This document shows positions 5,214 to 5,586 of a stretch of DNA of 5,586 nt, one piece after another. Under the pieces are notes generated by a model. It saw only the letters and a list, made by a program, of their open reading frames with translations, did not search any database and was not told the origin of the DNA. How positions within the stretch are numbered: position 1 is the stretch's first letter; the number at the start of each line of letters is the position of its first letter. The stretch spans positions 1-5,586 of the forward strand of contig JAATFE010000171.1 in the NCBI GenBank assembly GCA_015655365.1, in the 5' to 3' direction. The stretch is from Terriglobales bacterium (GTDB taxonomy: Bacteria; Acidobacteriota; Terriglobia; Terriglobales; Acidobacteriaceae). A program made the position numbers and the translations under genes.

Positions 5214-5541
5214 ATGACAGCGCAGCAGCCGGCGTGGATGGGGCCTTTGATCCAATCGGATTCGCGATTGCCGCAGGCGATTCGGCTCTTGGTGTCAAAC
5301 TCCTACTGCCCCACGCAGACGGTGAACTATGGCAATGGCCACGGCATCGCGGTGATGGCCGGCACCGCGACGCAGATCAAGTACCGGATTGCGTCGGGCA
5401 ACGCGGAGCATAACTGCGCAGATCCACCCTGGCTCCAATGTGTGGCTCGACGTAGAGAACAACGCGGCGTTCAACACGGGCGGCCCCGACGACGGGAAGG
5501 CGCAGAACTTTATCACCCCGACGGCGTTCTACGTGGTGTAG
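5214..5541 (+). pseudogene. Frameshifted gene of unknown function
   Basis: I do not recognise the family. From ATG 5214 the frame reads a plausible protein with G/C-rich third positions: MTAQQPAWMGPLIQSDSRLPQ, then NSYCPTQTVNYGNGHGIAVM and GTATQIKYRIASGNAEHN. Around 5400-5418 this quality jumps to the next frame, which reads QIHPGSNVWLDVENNAAFN and GGPDDGKAQNFITPTAFYVV, ending at TAG 5539-5541. The first frame has no stop and runs to the window end, but past the junction it becomes an Arg/His/Gln-rich shadow. The joined product would be about 109 residues, Gly/Asn-rich and probably beta-structured, without a signal peptide or membrane helix. The start is uncertain because the first frame is open back to 5058 and no good ribosome binding site precedes 5214. 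A one-base insertion or two-base deletion, real or from sequencing, explains the break. Confidence 0.5.
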
Positions 5542-5586
5542 CGCAAGGACTGGAAACCGACGTACGCCGCCGCGCTTTTAAACGCG

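Noticed and set aside
5295..5516. 73-residue minus-strand open frame opposite the broken gene
   Set aside because: Third-position bias and protein-like composition favour the plus strand in two successive frames; the minus frame has no ribosome binding site or motif.

Overview
The window looks like chromosomal DNA of a GC-rich soil or sediment bacterium, most likely an acidobacterium of the Solibacter/Bryobacter type. This assignment is an inference. It rests on the C-terminal ending of the first gene (SPRQVQLSLRLDF-stop, as in the large acidobacterial TonB-receptor-like proteins), the style of the MacB/FtsX permease N-terminus (MNKLVFANLLHRPLRS), the G/C-rich third codon positions, and a short HTH_25/RodZ-like membrane protein. 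No search could be run.

Layout, left to right. Positions 3-245 are the tail of an outer-membrane beta-barrel protein with one in-frame TGA, followed by a UUCG-capped terminator (265-309). Positions 310-598 hold no gene. A perfect 20-bp hairpin (599-643) lies just beyond the stop of a minus-strand ABC permease of the FtsX/MacB family (669-1772). Positions 1773-2085 are the divergent intergenic region. It carries a good sigma70-type promoter (2011-2039) and, at its expected transcription start, a 16-bp perfect palindrome (2048-2063). These face a small RodZ-like HTH/transmembrane protein (2086-2610). After 301 nt with structured elements comes metK, S-adenosylmethionine synthetase, starting at TTG 2912 behind a strong Shine-Dalgarno, ending at 4075 and closed by a textbook terminator (4098-4133). 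A secreted alpha-carbonic anhydrase follows (4202-4948) with its own ribosome binding site. The last 640 nt hold two hairpins and the remains of a frameshifted, unrecognised gene (about 5214-5541).

The genes look like independent single-gene units, not one operon. Each is bounded by its own terminator, hairpin or long gap, and their roles do not form one pathway: outer-membrane uptake, ABC export, cell shape or membrane-linked regulation, SAM synthesis, and periplasmic CO2/bicarbonate conversion. I see no mobile element, CRISPR array, tRNA or rRNA, and no clear undescribed multi-gene system. The observations most worth a second look are the palindrome over the rodZ-like start site, the structured and possibly dispersed repeat-like metK leader, and the two broken reading frames at the window edges.
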